From positions 198,809 to 262,808 of the forward strand of contig CAJNOP010000137.1 of the NCBI GenBank assembly GCA_905250075.1: a DNA stretch of 64,000 nucleotides, in the 5' to 3' direction. Shown here one piece after another: positions 1 to 12,711 of the stretch. The notes beneath the pieces are model-generated. The model was not told the DNA's origin. It did no database searches and saw nothing but the letters and a program-made list of their open reading frames with translations. How positions within the stretch are numbered: the first letter of the stretch is position 1; each line of letters opens with the position of its first letter. The stretch is from Rotaria sp. Silwood1 (taxonomy: Eukaryota > Rotifera > Eurotatoria > Philodinida > Philodinidae). The position numbers and the translations under genes were made by a program.

Positions 1-621
1 GTTGATTTTCTAGAAACAAAAAACAAATACAGTTAATAAATATATTTATTTAAAAAAAGTAAACGTGGAATTATATGAAAAATCTTTCAGCATTACCCAT
101 GAGCAAGTATAAAGCTCACTGCATTACTTCAATTAAATTATGTGTTTTATTAGTCTGAAATCAAAAGCTTTTCCTTTATTGTTTTCGATTAATCTCAATT
201 GAATGTTGAAGTTTATGTAACTTACTCGATAAACAAAGACCTGTGGTTAAACTTTTGAAATTTCGACAAGCGTTTCGAGTACCATTTTGACTTAACTAAA
301 ATAAATTGACAAATTAAGTGTATTGTTAATAAAAACAAAAAAAACCTTGTTCGAAAGACGCTTATAAAGCGTGAAAATAATCTTGGACTCAAAATAAAAT
401 AAGCCAATGTAGAATGAATATCTTAGAAAGAGTGGCATATAGCAGTCTTTAGTTTCAAGTAGTTGAAAGAATTTAGAGCATGTTTTCACAGATTCAATAT
501 ATAAGAATGAACTAGTCGAGAATATTATTGGGAAAAACATTTCACGTGTATGATAATTTTCTGTGATTCTGATAAACTTTTAAGAGCAAGTGACAATTTA
601 TGTTCAAATCATAACGATTAT
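1..621. other. Non-coding stretch, nothing recognised
   Basis: AT-rich sequence downstream of the small minus-strand gene that ends at 622. The short open frames here have no splice structure or recognisable protein character. I see no gene, RNA or clear repeat. Confidence 0.4.
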
Positions 622-1311
622 TTAATTACAGATGGAATAGATACCTAATACGGTTTGATTAGCGTTACAAAGCAAGATGATACTCTCCTACGAGTCATGT
701 TCGATAATGCATATGAAGTCTCAAGACAGATGTACTTACATTTATTGTGGCCTGCTTCCAGCTCTTTCACTGCATTGGCAATGGAACATTTGAATTGACT
801 TTCACTAAAGAATGTTTGTGGATATTGTTTGAAATCAAATCGTTAACTTACATAAATATTGAATGTAATATTTCATCATCATGAACTTTGTATCCGAGAC
901 GAATCAGTTGTTCAAGATCAGTTAAAGTATCTAAAGAAAACTTTTGTTTAGCGAAAAGGCAAGAAGATTCTATAAGTGTTGAATCAGAATATATCAAGCA
1001 ATCAGATAAAAATCAAGAAAATTATTATTCATGGATTTGATTTATTTCTAAAAATTTATTGCTTACCTTTATAATTTTCATCTTGAAAATTAGCTTGTAG
1101 TCGATATTTTAAACATCGAATAAGAACCATCTTATCGTTGTCTGCTATTGGAGCTTTATAACGATCAACAATAATAGTAATTGTCTAAAATTATCAATAG
1201 CAGTCACTATGGATTACAATAATCCTGCCCACTTACTTGAATAGCTTCTTTCAAATTTCCCATCTCAAAGTGGTTGAGAAAATTCACGAAAAGCTCGAGT
1301 CCATCAGTCAT
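622..1311 (-). CDS. Unknown 119-aa protein, 5 exons
   Basis: Five exons read on the minus strand: 1311-1237, 1184-1067, 930-852, 804-740 and 644-622. All introns are GT..AG and the 360 coding bases close exactly in frame, giving 119 residues that begin MTDGLELFVNFLNHF. The protein is helical and hydrophilic, with a spacing of aromatic and small residues (GNLKEAI, YKDTLTDLEQLIRLGY) that loosely suggests a TPR-like helix pair, but I cannot assign a family. The start is supported by an acceptor-like CCTTGTAG two bases before the ATG, which would suit trans-splicing. The last exon codes for only about seven residues, so the 3' end is the least certain part. The gene lies divergently from the cytidine deaminase gene. 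Confidence 0.55.
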
Positions 1312-1809
1312 TTCTACAAGGAAAAAAAATCAGTGTTTCGTTCGAAACAAAATTTTTTCAAATGAATGTTTGTGAAGTAAAATAATACGCTATTATATAT
1401 TATACTTAAACAATGGAAAAATGACCGGCCGTAGTGTAAATGAAATACAATATAGACCTGGTGAAAGCTAGACCAACTCGATCATTGAGCCTGACGAACA
1501 ATAATGATTCTATCACATGATTCGTTAACCAATAGATATCTTAATACTCGAAGAATACCATTAAAGAGAGGCAGAAAATAAATATGTTTTCGAAATGACC
1601 GCCGTAATGATGACATATTTGATTTATAATTTGATTCATTCAGGATATTTTACTGGTTTATTTTATGTTCAATAGAATCGAACAATAAAAAATACTTTAA
1701 AAAAAAAAGAAAAGGTTGCGTTTCTTAGAAACATGACATTCAAAAAGCATAACTTATTTTTAAATAAAAACAATTTATTACTATATTAGTAAAACCTTTT
1801 TCTCTTTAG
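1312..1809. promoter_or_regulatory. Divergent intergenic region; holds the missing first exon of cytidine deaminase
   Basis: This stretch of about 500 bp separates two divergently read genes, so it should contain both promoters. The cytidine deaminase gene needs one more short upstream exon here, but I could not choose its start: several ATGs are present and none is supported by homology. No TATA-like box stands out. Confidence 0.35.
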
Positions 1810-2331
<522 letters not shown>

Positions 2332-2408
2332 TTATGTTTTTTTTTGTTTTAATAAACATGATAGACAATAGTTTAGGAATCTATTTTTTCTATTTTGCAT
2401 TTTCAGAA

Positions 2409-4826
2409 ATGTTTGATTCCGAATCCGAATCACGATTACAAAAAGAAGAATCACGTCATAATTTTTCTTCTACATCAAGTCAACGTGGTCCTAGTAAGAC
2501 TATTCAATAAATTAACTTTTAATATTTATTACATTTTTCTCTAGCTACTTGTGCTCTAGGTCATATAATTGATTATACAAAACCAGATATAACTATATTA
2601 TGTGACATATGTAAATTTTTTTTGAAATATCAGTGAATTGAAAATTCATACAGCTTATCATAATGCATTAAAATTATTTAAACTCAAAGTAAAAAAACTT
2701 TGATTTATTGTTTTTTTTTTGAAAAAATCTTGTTTATAAAAAAAAGGATATGCCAAAATAGAATAGATGTAGTACTTAAACGTCGAGATTTACTTATACA
2801 ACGTATGCAACGTTTAAGAATATCTGAAGAATCTTATTTGAAATATGTTAAAACTATTAATGATGCATTTCAAATTATAAAACGAACTATTGAACCTTAT
2901 TATTATGAAGATAATTCATGTATATATGATAATCGTGAAGCATCGAATGTACAAGGTGATTTTTATTTTCTTATTAAAATATATGTTTGTAGATAATACT
3001 AATTATCTTAGGTTATAAGTTTTACACCACGTAATCGAATGTTTCTTAGTATTGGTATGTATACTAATCAAAATAAACAATATAAGCCTGATATGGACGA
3101 TACAATGAGATTTATTGATTGTTTCGGTATGAAAAATAAGGAAAAATAGAAAAAAAAAATTTTGTCATCTATTTTTTATCTAATTCTTAGATTCAATACT
3201 ATTTTATTATTAACTCACATGCTACTTTCTTATAGAAACCTGGTACACTCGTATGTCATGTACACCAATATAAAATTAGTATGGTCGTCTTATGCTTTAT
3301 GCTTATATTTTTTTTATGATACTGAAAGAAAACAAACATCATCGTCGTGTCTCGAGAACCGATGTTTCAACTCTTTTCTGAATAATACATATAAAATAAT
3401 AAAGCATTTCATTTAATTTTCGGTGGTAAAGAAAAATTTTCTTATATTGGTTTATTTGATGGTTATAATGGAAAAGCGGCTAGTACATTATGTCGAGAAC
3501 ATCTTCATGAAGCTATTCTAATGGAAATGTCTAAATTAATAAAAGATATAAATATTTCCGAAGCTGAGCAAGCTCTTATCAATCGTCTTTATACACGTAT
3601 GGTTGATCCAAACAGTGAATATTTTAATATAAAAAATATTGATGATGTATATCGTTTGGTTTATATAAAAATGGATCATCTTTTATTACGTGGTATTCAT
3701 GAAACATCAAGTGTTCGTTGGAGTGGTACATCAACATTTACAGCTGTTGTTGTAGTTAATGATAAAATTGAAGATTTGTTAGTTGATATAGAAAATCATG
3801 ATGATGATGATAAAAAAATCATATTATTCTTGATCATATTCATGTAGCTAATTGCGGTAAATTTCTGTTTTTTGCTGTTTCTTATAGAAAATAGTTTTCA
3901 TTTTTTTAAAGAAAATGTTGAAGCATTAGGTATTCAAGCTGGTGAAGTTGTTTTAATGTCTCAAAAACATACATCAATAAATAAACGTGAACGTGAAAGA
4001 ATATTAGAAACAGGTAATAACATTTTTTCTTAAAACAAAAAAAGAACTTCATTTGTGTGCATTAATATATACAATTTAGGTGTAAAAATAAGTGAAAATG
4101 ATTTAATTGCTGGAATACATGAAACAACACGTGGATTAGGTAATCATGATGATAAAGATATAAAAAAATGTGTTATCAATTCACCTTATTATTGGACATA
4201 TGAAATTGATCCATCATTAGAATGCATCATAATAGCTACAGAAGGTCTTTGGCAAGTTCTTCAATATGATATTGTTGCTGATATTGTTATACAAGTAATA
4301 CAAGAAAAAACAAAGAACTTTAATTTCATAAAAATTTCTATGTTCTATTAAATAGTGTTTACCAGCACATCATATGCCAGCACCTAGTCGTATGGAAACA
4401 GTACTTCAATCTGTACTTGAAAGATATGGAACAGTAACACATACCCTTTATTTAACAAATGATGATGATACGATAGCTGATTGTAGAAATGAAATGTTAT
4501 ATTTAATTGAAGAAGAAAATCAATTTAGTAATAATGAAAATGTTTTTTTTCTACACGTAATCGTGCAGTACAATGTTCTGAAAATGATATTCATCAAGAA
4601 ATATGGAAACCTTTATTAGCTCAACATTGTCTTCGTCTTGAATGAGCACAAAAAATTTGCTGAACGTCTTGTTTCAGCAGCAATTTTAGCACAATCAAAA
4701 ACAAATGTTAGTGTCATGTCTGTTATTAGCCGATGCAGCTGTTTAAAAGCTTCATTTTTTTGTCAAAATAAAAAAAAACATTTGAGAGTAAAAAATAAGA
4801 TTTTACTAAATTTATTTAAGGCATAA
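2409..4826 (+). pseudogene. PP2C-like protein (PP2D1 type), reading frame broken several times
   Basis: A multi-exon gene starting at ATG 2409, two bases after an acceptor-like TTTTCAG. The recognisable parts are an N-terminal CxxC segment (TCALGHI, LCDIC), a helical stretch at 2760-2955, and then a PP2C fold: FSYIGLFDGYNGKAAS, GIHETSSVRWSGTSTF, VANCG, and LECIIIATEGLWQVL. In active PP2C enzymes the metal ligands sit in DGHGG and D-G motifs; here DGYNG and TEGLW replace them, so phosphatase activity is doubtful, as in vertebrate PP2D1. The frame shifts near the poly-T at 2613, around 3400, at the A-run near 3813, at the T-run near 4544 and near 4640. Either this is a decaying gene or the assembly has homopolymer errors. 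The homology is more certain than the status. Confidence 0.6.
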
Positions 4827-5109
4827 AACAAATGTTCTTCTCTGTTTCTTTTTGCTTTGATGTTAACCAATTTAATGTAGGCACATTTTGTCGTAAGGCA
4901 AAAAATGTTTCATATTTGACATTATATTCTAGTGTTCGTTTTTCTGATGGCTTATAATGTACAGTTGTTTTTTCAGCTAAATAACTAATAAGTTCACATT
5001 GTTCTTCAAATATATATAATTTTCTACGAAATTTTTGTCGTATATAATCCGAACTTGTTGTATTAACCAGTGTGAACTTAGCCGGACGACCAATCAGAAT
5101 CATTTGCAT
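4816..5109 (-). CDS. Short ORF; possible displaced C-terminal exon of an AK9-like gene
   Basis: A 97-codon frame with genuine-looking protein character (SSDYIRQKFRRKLYIFEEQC, then YETFFALRQNVPTLNWL). A GCTTAG acceptor-like site precedes it, so it may be a last exon and not a complete gene. From memory, the charged DYIRxKFxxKLxxFEExCELIxYL pattern follows the PFLSxxxSAL segment at the C-terminus of adenylate kinase 9-like proteins. That segment ends abruptly at the telomere-like repeat at 12.8 kb on the same strand. I could not verify this link; it may equally be an independent hypothetical protein. No start can be chosen with confidence. Confidence 0.4.
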   Translation of the reverse strand: MQMILIGRPAKFTLVNTTSSDYIRQKFRRKLYIFEEQCELISYLAEKTTVHYKPSEKRTLEYNVKYETFFALRQNVPTLNWLTSKQKETEKNICFMP

Positions 5110-5929
5110 ATTCAGCTAAGCATATAAGGAGCAGAAAATACCTACGTCCATCCACCAAATACCAAAGAATTTTACATGGCAACCATAACTTACAAAAAAA
5201 GATATATGGCCGTATGAGCTTTGCACTCAACTATATTCAAAAACTAAGCACCCAAAAACAATCAAAAACAACAAAAACGTACCAATCAACACTTCTCTCA
5301 CCTAAAAGCTTTAGAAATGGACTCAACAACTGTGTTGCCAGAGGCTACGCATAAATCTCGTGAATATCTAATTAGCTTACACATTACGCGTACTTACATT
5401 AAGCGATTGTAAATTTGTGCAATTTTTTAAATGCCAATAATCGATACAGCTGGTCGAGTTGTTATAAAAAAATATATTTTAACTTTTGTAAATGCCGTAG
5501 TAAACTAGCACAAATTCGAAAATGATCATCCGATTTGAGATGATCATCACGGCTTGTTGTTGCATAAGTTTTCAATATGATGATGTTTTGGTTACGTGTG
5601 TAGGATGTTTTGAATATAAGTAGATGTTTCATGAGCATATGTTATCAGTTGAATGTGTTACAGTTTGCGTCATGGAAAATATCTTATTCAATTGTGAGCG
5701 ACAGAATTGTTAAAATTACAATGACTCTTGAAATTTATTTTGTTGTAATCATGCTATTCTGGATCGCATATTGAGAAATTTTATAGGTTATCCAAAAAAA
5801 TATGCACGCATTTCATCAACAGTTGAATAGTTTTTCATTGCTTGTTGGCGATTGCTTTATGATTCAAGTGAGATTTGGTGGCTATAGTATGCAGGATGAT
5901 GTTCCTGACTACTGTTGTATCTAAACTAC
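5110..5929. other. Non-coding stretch up to the scaffold gap
   Basis: No splice-consistent open frames on either strand. Sequence is ordinary AT-rich intergenic DNA that stops at the run of Ns. Confidence 0.4.
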
Positions 5930-6029
5930 NNNNNNNNNNNNNNNNNNNNNNNNNNNNNNNNNNNNNNNNNNNNNNNNNNNNNNNNNNNNNNNNNNNNNNN
6001 NNNNNNNNNNNNNNNNNNNNNNNNNNNNN
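5930..6029. other. Assembly gap (100 N)
   Basis: Exactly 100 Ns, the usual placeholder for a gap of unknown size. The join between the left 5.9 kb and the rest of the window is therefore a scaffolding inference, and gene order across it should not be trusted without spanning reads. Confidence 0.99.
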
Positions 6030-7065
6030 TTTTTGTATTTTTTTTCTTTACCTTTTCTTTTTCTAATTGTTCACAACGACGTGATGTTTCTTCAAGTACA
6101 ATTTGTACATGTTCTAATTGATGTGTAGCTATACGAATACGTTCACATACATTATCATATTTTATTTTTAAAGATTTATAATCATTTTCAAATTCATCTG
6201 CACGTCGTCGTTCTTTTTCCAAATCAACATTTAAATTTGGCTCAATCTATATTTATTAATAAATATATTAATTAAAACAAATAAAATTTTAAACAAAAAA
6301 AAATAATTTGTTCTTGACAGAAAATAAATCATGGCTATATATATATGTACGATAAAATTTTCTCATTATGATATGAATAATAACATACAATTTCCATAAT
6401 GTGAGTAACATAAATGATACTATGATAAACAATATTGACTAATTAGATAAAAAAAAACAATTTTACATAACAACAACAGTATTTGATATAACATCTTGTC
6501 GATATTTTTTATATTAATAACTTATGACATTAAATCATGTCAACACGAACTGATTTACCGTTGATTAAAAACAAAAAAGAACGTGCAATTAATTAATTGT
6601 TAGAAAGACGAAAATAGAAACTGAGCACTTTTGAAGAGTTCTAATGGTACTCAAATTTGAGACGTTTTGCTTTAGGAATGTTTTCATTTTTTGTTTATTA
6701 AATAATATTAAGTCGGTATTCATTGTAATGAATTGTGAGAGTGATTTCACGTATGTCGGCAGCATTCAATATGATGGCGTCTTGCGCCATCGGCACTTTC
6801 AGGAGTTTTTTTTCTTTTATTACAATATGTGAACCACTTATGATAAGAACTTTTTAGCAATAACATTTCCGATCGAAATGATTACCTTGACTTATTTTTT
6901 TTACTTTAAATTTGATAAAAGAAATCTGTTAATGTAATCTTTGAACCGGGACTTCAAACTGGTCCCGTAATGTTTTCTGTTCCAGAACTAGACTACCTAT
7001 TTCCATATTTATTATTCTGTTCTGACTAATGATCTACAAATAGGCCTTTTTTATTTATTTATGCC

Positions 7066-7340
7066 CAGGTCGAGAAGTACGAGTGGGTTCCGGCAGAAAA
7101 GCACTGGAAGTTATTGGAACACGGTGGCAGTATTCCGGCTGGACACTTTTTGGATTTTTTCGGTGACTTCCGATCAAATTCCTCCCGTTTTCTTCAGGAA
7201 GTTGTCCGGAAAAAATCGAAAACTTTTCCGGCCGGAATACTGCCACCCTGTTCCGGCGACTTTCAGTGTTTTCGTGCAGGATACGGTGAATTTTCCCGCA
7301 TCTTTCCTACAGGATCCGGTGACCGGAATCTTCGACCTAG
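7066..7340. repeat. GC-rich palindromic MITE-like element in an intron
   Basis: A 275-bp island much richer in G and C than its surroundings. Its ends are inverted copies (AGGTCGAGAA on the left, TTCGACCT on the right), and a longer inner dyad pairs 7101-7143 with 7228-7273 (GGTGGCAGTATTCCGG against CCGGAATACTGCCACC). It lies in the last long intron of the coiled-coil gene. No coding capacity is evident. Confidence 0.65.
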
Positions 7341-9111
7341 GATTGTTAATTTCTCAAAATCATCAATATTCATTATATATATATTCAAAAAATCATACAG
7401 ATTATAAGAAAAGTCGTTTTTTTTCTAGAAACAATAAAAAGTTTTAAATTGAAACCAGGACCAAAAAAGGAAAAGATGATCCCACCGATACCTAGTTGTT
7501 AATCATCGATTGATTGTTTTATTCGATCTATTTTAGGATATATTTTTACTTAGTTTCTATACAAATATAATAAGATATTTAAGTATTAAGAAAATTAATA
7601 ATATTCATAAGTTAATATTTACTTTTTCTTTTTCATGTAATTGTTTTTGTGCATTATTTAATTCAGATTTAAGTGTATTTGTATGTTCAATTAATTCACT
7701 ATAACGTTCACGTAAACGTAATAATTCAAATTCAAGTTCAATATTTTTATTGTAATATAAAATATATTTATATAAAAAAAATTTATTAAAAGAAATTTAT
7801 TCATCATATGTCAATATTTGATTTTCATTTGTTAATTTCATAAGATTTTGTTTATTAATATCATCTAATCGTTGACTACATGTTAGAATATGTTTATGTA
7901 ATACATCACATTTTAATTTAAGATTTTCCATATGACCTTTAATTCCTTCATCTGAATTATCAAACTAAAAAATTATGAATATTTTAAATATCAATCCAAA
8001 AAAAAACGAATGCAATTATACTGTTTGTTCAAATTGAATAGTTTTTTTCTCTGTAATTTCAAGTTCTTGACGAACAAGATCAATTTCACGTTCAAGTGAA
8101 CGTTGTTGAATAATAGAAAATAATTTTGTTTGCTCAATATCTGATATATTTTGTGATTTTTCCATCTAATATTATTTAAATTAAATTTTACTTTTTTTTT
8201 GTTTTTAAATTTTAATAATACATACTAAATATTTTAAAAGATCATTTTCTTCTTGTTGCATAGTTTCAAATACTAATTGATGTATAGATAAAGATGATAA
8301 TGTTGTTGTTGTTATTTTTTGTTGATCCAATTTTTGATTAATATATGTTACAATATAATCAAGTTTAGAACGAAATGTTTCAATTTCATGTTGTAATTCA
8401 ATACTTTGTTCCATAAATTTTTTTGATAATTCTTCAGCTTCTAATAAAATACAGAATTGAATTAATTAATTATTTCTATTCTCTATGAAAAGTTTCAAAA
8501 TACAAAAAACAAAAAAATTAGTCTTTCTCATATTTAAGAAAATGATAAATTAATATTATTATATTTGTTAGAATATATCTGAGAATAAAAGTGAATGTTT
8601 TATCTCAAAAGTATGCAAGTCAACATATATTTATCAGTATTTTAGTATCATTAGAAGATAATAAGAATGAAGCAAAGATCTTCTATAGAGAATTCTTTAC
8701 TATAATCTTGATATCAAATATCAATTTTTTTCTAGGAATGATAAATTTACATTTAAAAAAAAAAAAAGAATTGCTAAAATTAGAAGTAACTTAACAGGAA
8801 AAGGGGAATTACGATATTGAATTACAAGCCTACCGTAAGAATATAACATTCTCCATTTAATAATGATCTTTAATTCTAACCGAGAATTTTTTTTTTCTTC
8901 TCTTCTTATGTCCATCATCAAAACTATAGTTGGTATATCTTATTGTTTAACCTCAGACGAATCCGTACAACTAATTATAATAATAGTTGAGAAGTTCGAT
9001 ATACGATAGTTTTTACTAAAGATATATCTTCTTTGTTATTCGATAAACAACAATAAAAAGTATACAATAGAAGAAACCATCAACTACGACATTATTATTA
9101 TTACATGTAAC

Positions 9112-9703
9112 TAATGTCCATTTCAGAGTTAAATGGACGTGAGCATTTTTTGAATAACTTTTGATAGGAACGAGTTAGAGATCTCCGGTTTTCACCGTTG
9201 GAAAGAGCAGATGAAGACGCATCGAATTATGTATATAGAAAGATTTTTCTAACTACTTTCCTATAGGTTTTATATAAAACTTCAAGAAAAACAGCATGCT
9301 TCTCATGGTCATGATATCAATTTATTGATTTTCAGGAGTGCTCTAGAATGGCCAACGGAAGAGCTACAAAACTATATCAAGACGCTGTTCCTAACTACTA
9401 CCAGTATGATATATAAACTATCGGAACACAATTTACCACCTCATTGTTTTTCAACAAAATAATCGAAAAATGTAAATTTTTGTCGTATTTTGATAGAAAA
9501 GTCACTTTTTTTAACATAGGAGAAAAAAGCAATTCTTTGAAAACTTTTGACTAAATCTATAGGAAAATAGTTAAAAAAATCTTTATAGTTCGATGCGACT
9601 TCATCTGTTCTTTCCAACGGTGAAAATCGGAGATTTCTATCTCGTTCCTATCAAAAGTTATTCAAAAAATGCCCACAGCCATTTAACTCTGAAATGGACA
9701 TTA
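9112..9703. repeat. Foldback element with ~155-bp inverted ends
   Basis: The left arm at about 9112-9270 and the right arm at about 9551-9703 are imperfect inverted copies. Shared tracts include TAATGTCCATTTCAGAGTTA and TTTTCACCGTTGGAAAGA (one or two mismatches per 20 bases). The middle has no transposase-like frame. It sits in a 2.1-kb intron of the coiled-coil gene. Confidence 0.8.
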
Positions 9704-11762
9704 ATAAATGTTGTACAGTTTTGACTCATATTTAACCTATTTTATTTCATTGCTTTATTCTTAAACAAAATTCTAAATACGGGAATTTAACTAACTGATG
9801 TATGGTCTTATGCAGAAGCATAAGTCTTACAGAAAAAAAAATTGTATTTTTATTTTGTGATTAATCTTAATGTTTATTATAACATTTACTTCAAGTCTGC
9901 AATAGATTTTTAGATTTAATCTTACTGTTAGTATATATGACTATAAGAAATCAAATATATAGATATTTTACATATTCCAATCAAAACTATAAACAATGAA
10001 ATGAAAAAAGAGAAATTTTGTTTTTAATAATCATAAAAAAAGTTTACAAAATATATTTTGAAATGTAATGACAGAATCAAACAATAGTAAAAATCTCGAG
10101 TTCGAAATTAATCCGATGAGCTCTAATAAAGATTTTACTAATCGAAAAAAAAGCAAAATTCGATATCAAATTAGCCTTGTTTCTATTGTTATAATATGAT
10201 TATATTTGAAGTTTGTTAACTGTAGAAAAAATTCTCCAATTAATTGAAATTACCTGGATCAATAGTAATCACAAGGTTAGTTTATTTTGTATAATGAGAT
10301 ATGTAAAAGTATACTTCATTCATACCTTGATTAAAATTTAGATTTAGATGAGACTTTGAATTTTTCATTATTATAACGTATACATAAAATATACTTATTC
10401 TTATTCTTATTCTCAATTACATATAGAATCCATTTTGTTGAATAGTAAATAGGTTTCATAGGAAAGCAAAAAAAAAAATATGACCATTAGATTTTTTTTT
10501 CTACAAATAAAATATTTGATGTCTATTATTTTAACTTTTAGAATATAATCAAATTTATTTATTTATTTACTTGATGAATAATATTCATCATTAATATGAT
10601 TATTTATTTGAGTTGATCATGTATATGTTTGATCAATAATATGTATAAGTCGATTAATATGTTCATTTTTTTCTTCAACTATTTTATCTAATTGTCGTTT
10701 AAATTCATTTTCAAGAAAATGATTTTGATTTTCAAGTATAAGATTTTTTTCTTGAAGATAATATACATCACGATGAGCATAATTTAGTTTTTCACGTATT
10801 TGCTAAATAAAAACAAAAAAAAACAATTCAAATGTAATCGATCTCTAGATCAAAAAGAAAAAAAATATCAACAAGATACTTATTACATATAAATAGAATA
10901 GCCGGGCTGGGAAAGATATCTTACAAGTGTTTAAAGAATGCAATAACAATATGTAGAAATTAAATCTCATTCCCATACACATACTTCAGAATAACAGTAC
11001 AAAAAAATATATATATATATATATTTCGAATACATAAAAACATATTAGTTATAATACTTTTTTTTTGTTTAAGAAAATATGAATATGTTCTATGTAGCAG
11101 AAAAAAATCTAAATCATATTTTGAATAAACAATAGTTAAATATGTATTAACAGAATTTTTTTGTAAATATTGAATAAATTATTGTGAATATAAATTATAC
11201 AAACTTTTAATCCTTCAGAATAATCTTTATCATCTATATTAAGATCTTGTAATAAATATCTAAAACGTTGTAAAATTGCAATCATTGTTTGTCCTTTTAA
11301 CCATAATTTCATAATTATTTCACGTTCTTGTCCTTCATGTAAATGATAATCACGTTCAATGGCATTCATAACATCTTGATAAGAAAGAAGATTCTATAAC
11401 AATAATATTTAAAAGTACATAATTTATAACAAGAAAAAAAATTCTATTATTTTCAAATGACTTTATACTTTTAAATTAATAGATGCAGCAACCGCAACAA
11501 CTTGACTTGTTTCTAATGAACAATTTAATCGTGAATCTTGATTCGATTGAGATAAAATTGGATTTTGTTGAATAATATTTTCCATTGTATTTGTATTTTT
11601 TTTTAAATTTATTCTTAATTCTTCATGATATTCATTTATAATCTATTATATAAGAATCATAATAATAATAATAATTTTCTATTTCTTAATAAATAAATTT
11701 TTATACTTCTTGTGATGATGAATGTTGATTGGTAATAAGTTTTTCTTCGATCCAGTTATTCT

Positions 11763-12711
11763 ATCTGTTTGTTTGATTAATTTAATATTATGATCATGAT
11801 TATTCAAAACCTCAAAGAAAACAAATATAAACCAACCTTGACAATCACGAACATCTTACTTCATTCATTTTTCCTTTTTTTTTTTCCTCTCTTTCTCTCG
11901 TCTTTTCTCTTGATAAATAAATCAAAACAACAAAAGAAATGATGTATGTATATGCAAACAAAAATTGAAACATACAGACAAGAAAAAAGAAAGAATTTGA
12001 AAGAAATAAAAATTTATATACCTTTTGTTGTTGTTGTTATTCGTTTGAATAATTTTTAATATATTGAAACTAAAATGAAGCAAATTATTGTATAATTAAT
12101 GTTCAGAAAAACACTTTAGATCAATTCTCTATATTGGCTTCCTTCATACTAAAACATCAATGAGAGAATTGTCAGTCGATACAAAACACTCCCTTTTTTT
12201 TATTGTATAGCCTTATATTTTCTCCCTCAGACTAATAATTTAGAAAAAGAAATCAACAAGACGCAACAATATTATTATTTGTCCATTTAGCGACATACTC
12301 TATAAAGAAGAAGAAAAATGACAATATATATATACATATTCAAATGAAAGGTTGCTGTTCGATATATCGACATGAAGTAGATGATAAGAAAAAACAACAA
12401 TATAACATAAGAATAAAAATAATATGCAGACACTTAGAAATGAAAGCGTTTAACGCCCCCCCCCCCCCCCCTCCCCCTCAAAAACCGATCTCATCGCATT
12501 TACGTTCAAATGGGCTGAAATTTGGAGCATATGTTGGGACTGAAGTGAGGAGGCTATGGTAAAATTTTCAGCTCGATTTACTGACGTTTGACGGAGACAT
12601 GAACCAAACAAGGGTCAAAAAATAGGTCATCTTAGCGCCAAAAAATCTCCATGGCCCTTCATTACATATACAATTTTTTTTTTCTTTGAAAGCTTGTCTC
12701 TAGGGCTAGCC
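11763..12711. other. Non-coding stretch with a poly-C tract
   Basis: AT-rich DNA upstream of the coiled-coil exons. An uninterrupted C run with a short extension (about 12454-12478) opens a 250-bp block of more balanced composition that reads like a dispersed repeat and ends at the telomere-like array. No supported gene. Confidence 0.4.

Larger units (their letters stand above)
6030..11760 (-). pseudogene. Coiled-coil protein gene, incomplete and apparently damaged
   Basis: Exons read on the minus strand: 11760-11707, 11642-11469, 11393-11205, 10802-10571, 8440-8226, 8165-8022, 7964 to about 7803, about 7752-7633, and 6246 to about 6050 beside the gap. Nearly all of the protein is Glu/Lys/Gln/Leu-rich coiled coil (for example EKERRRADEFENDYKSLKIK and LRLRERYSELIEH), so a cytoskeletal, centrosomal or golgin-like scaffold is plausible, but I recognise no family. 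Two faults are visible. An in-frame TGA lies in the exon at 10571-10802, about 20 codons before its donor. The exon ending near 7803 runs into a TAA with no usable GT..AG pair to reach the next coiled-coil block. No start codon was found. It may be a pseudogene, two neighbouring genes, or a gene broken at the gap. Confidence 0.5.

Noticed and set aside
222-540. Two minus-strand frames near the left edge
   Set aside because: Hydrophobic low-complexity translations of AT-rich DNA with no family resemblance.
5875-6222. Frames running through the N block
   Set aside because: They exist only because Ns are read as open codons.
7061-7447. Plus-strand 128-codon frame in the GC-rich island
   Set aside because: It coincides with the palindromic element, and both strands are open there because of composition.
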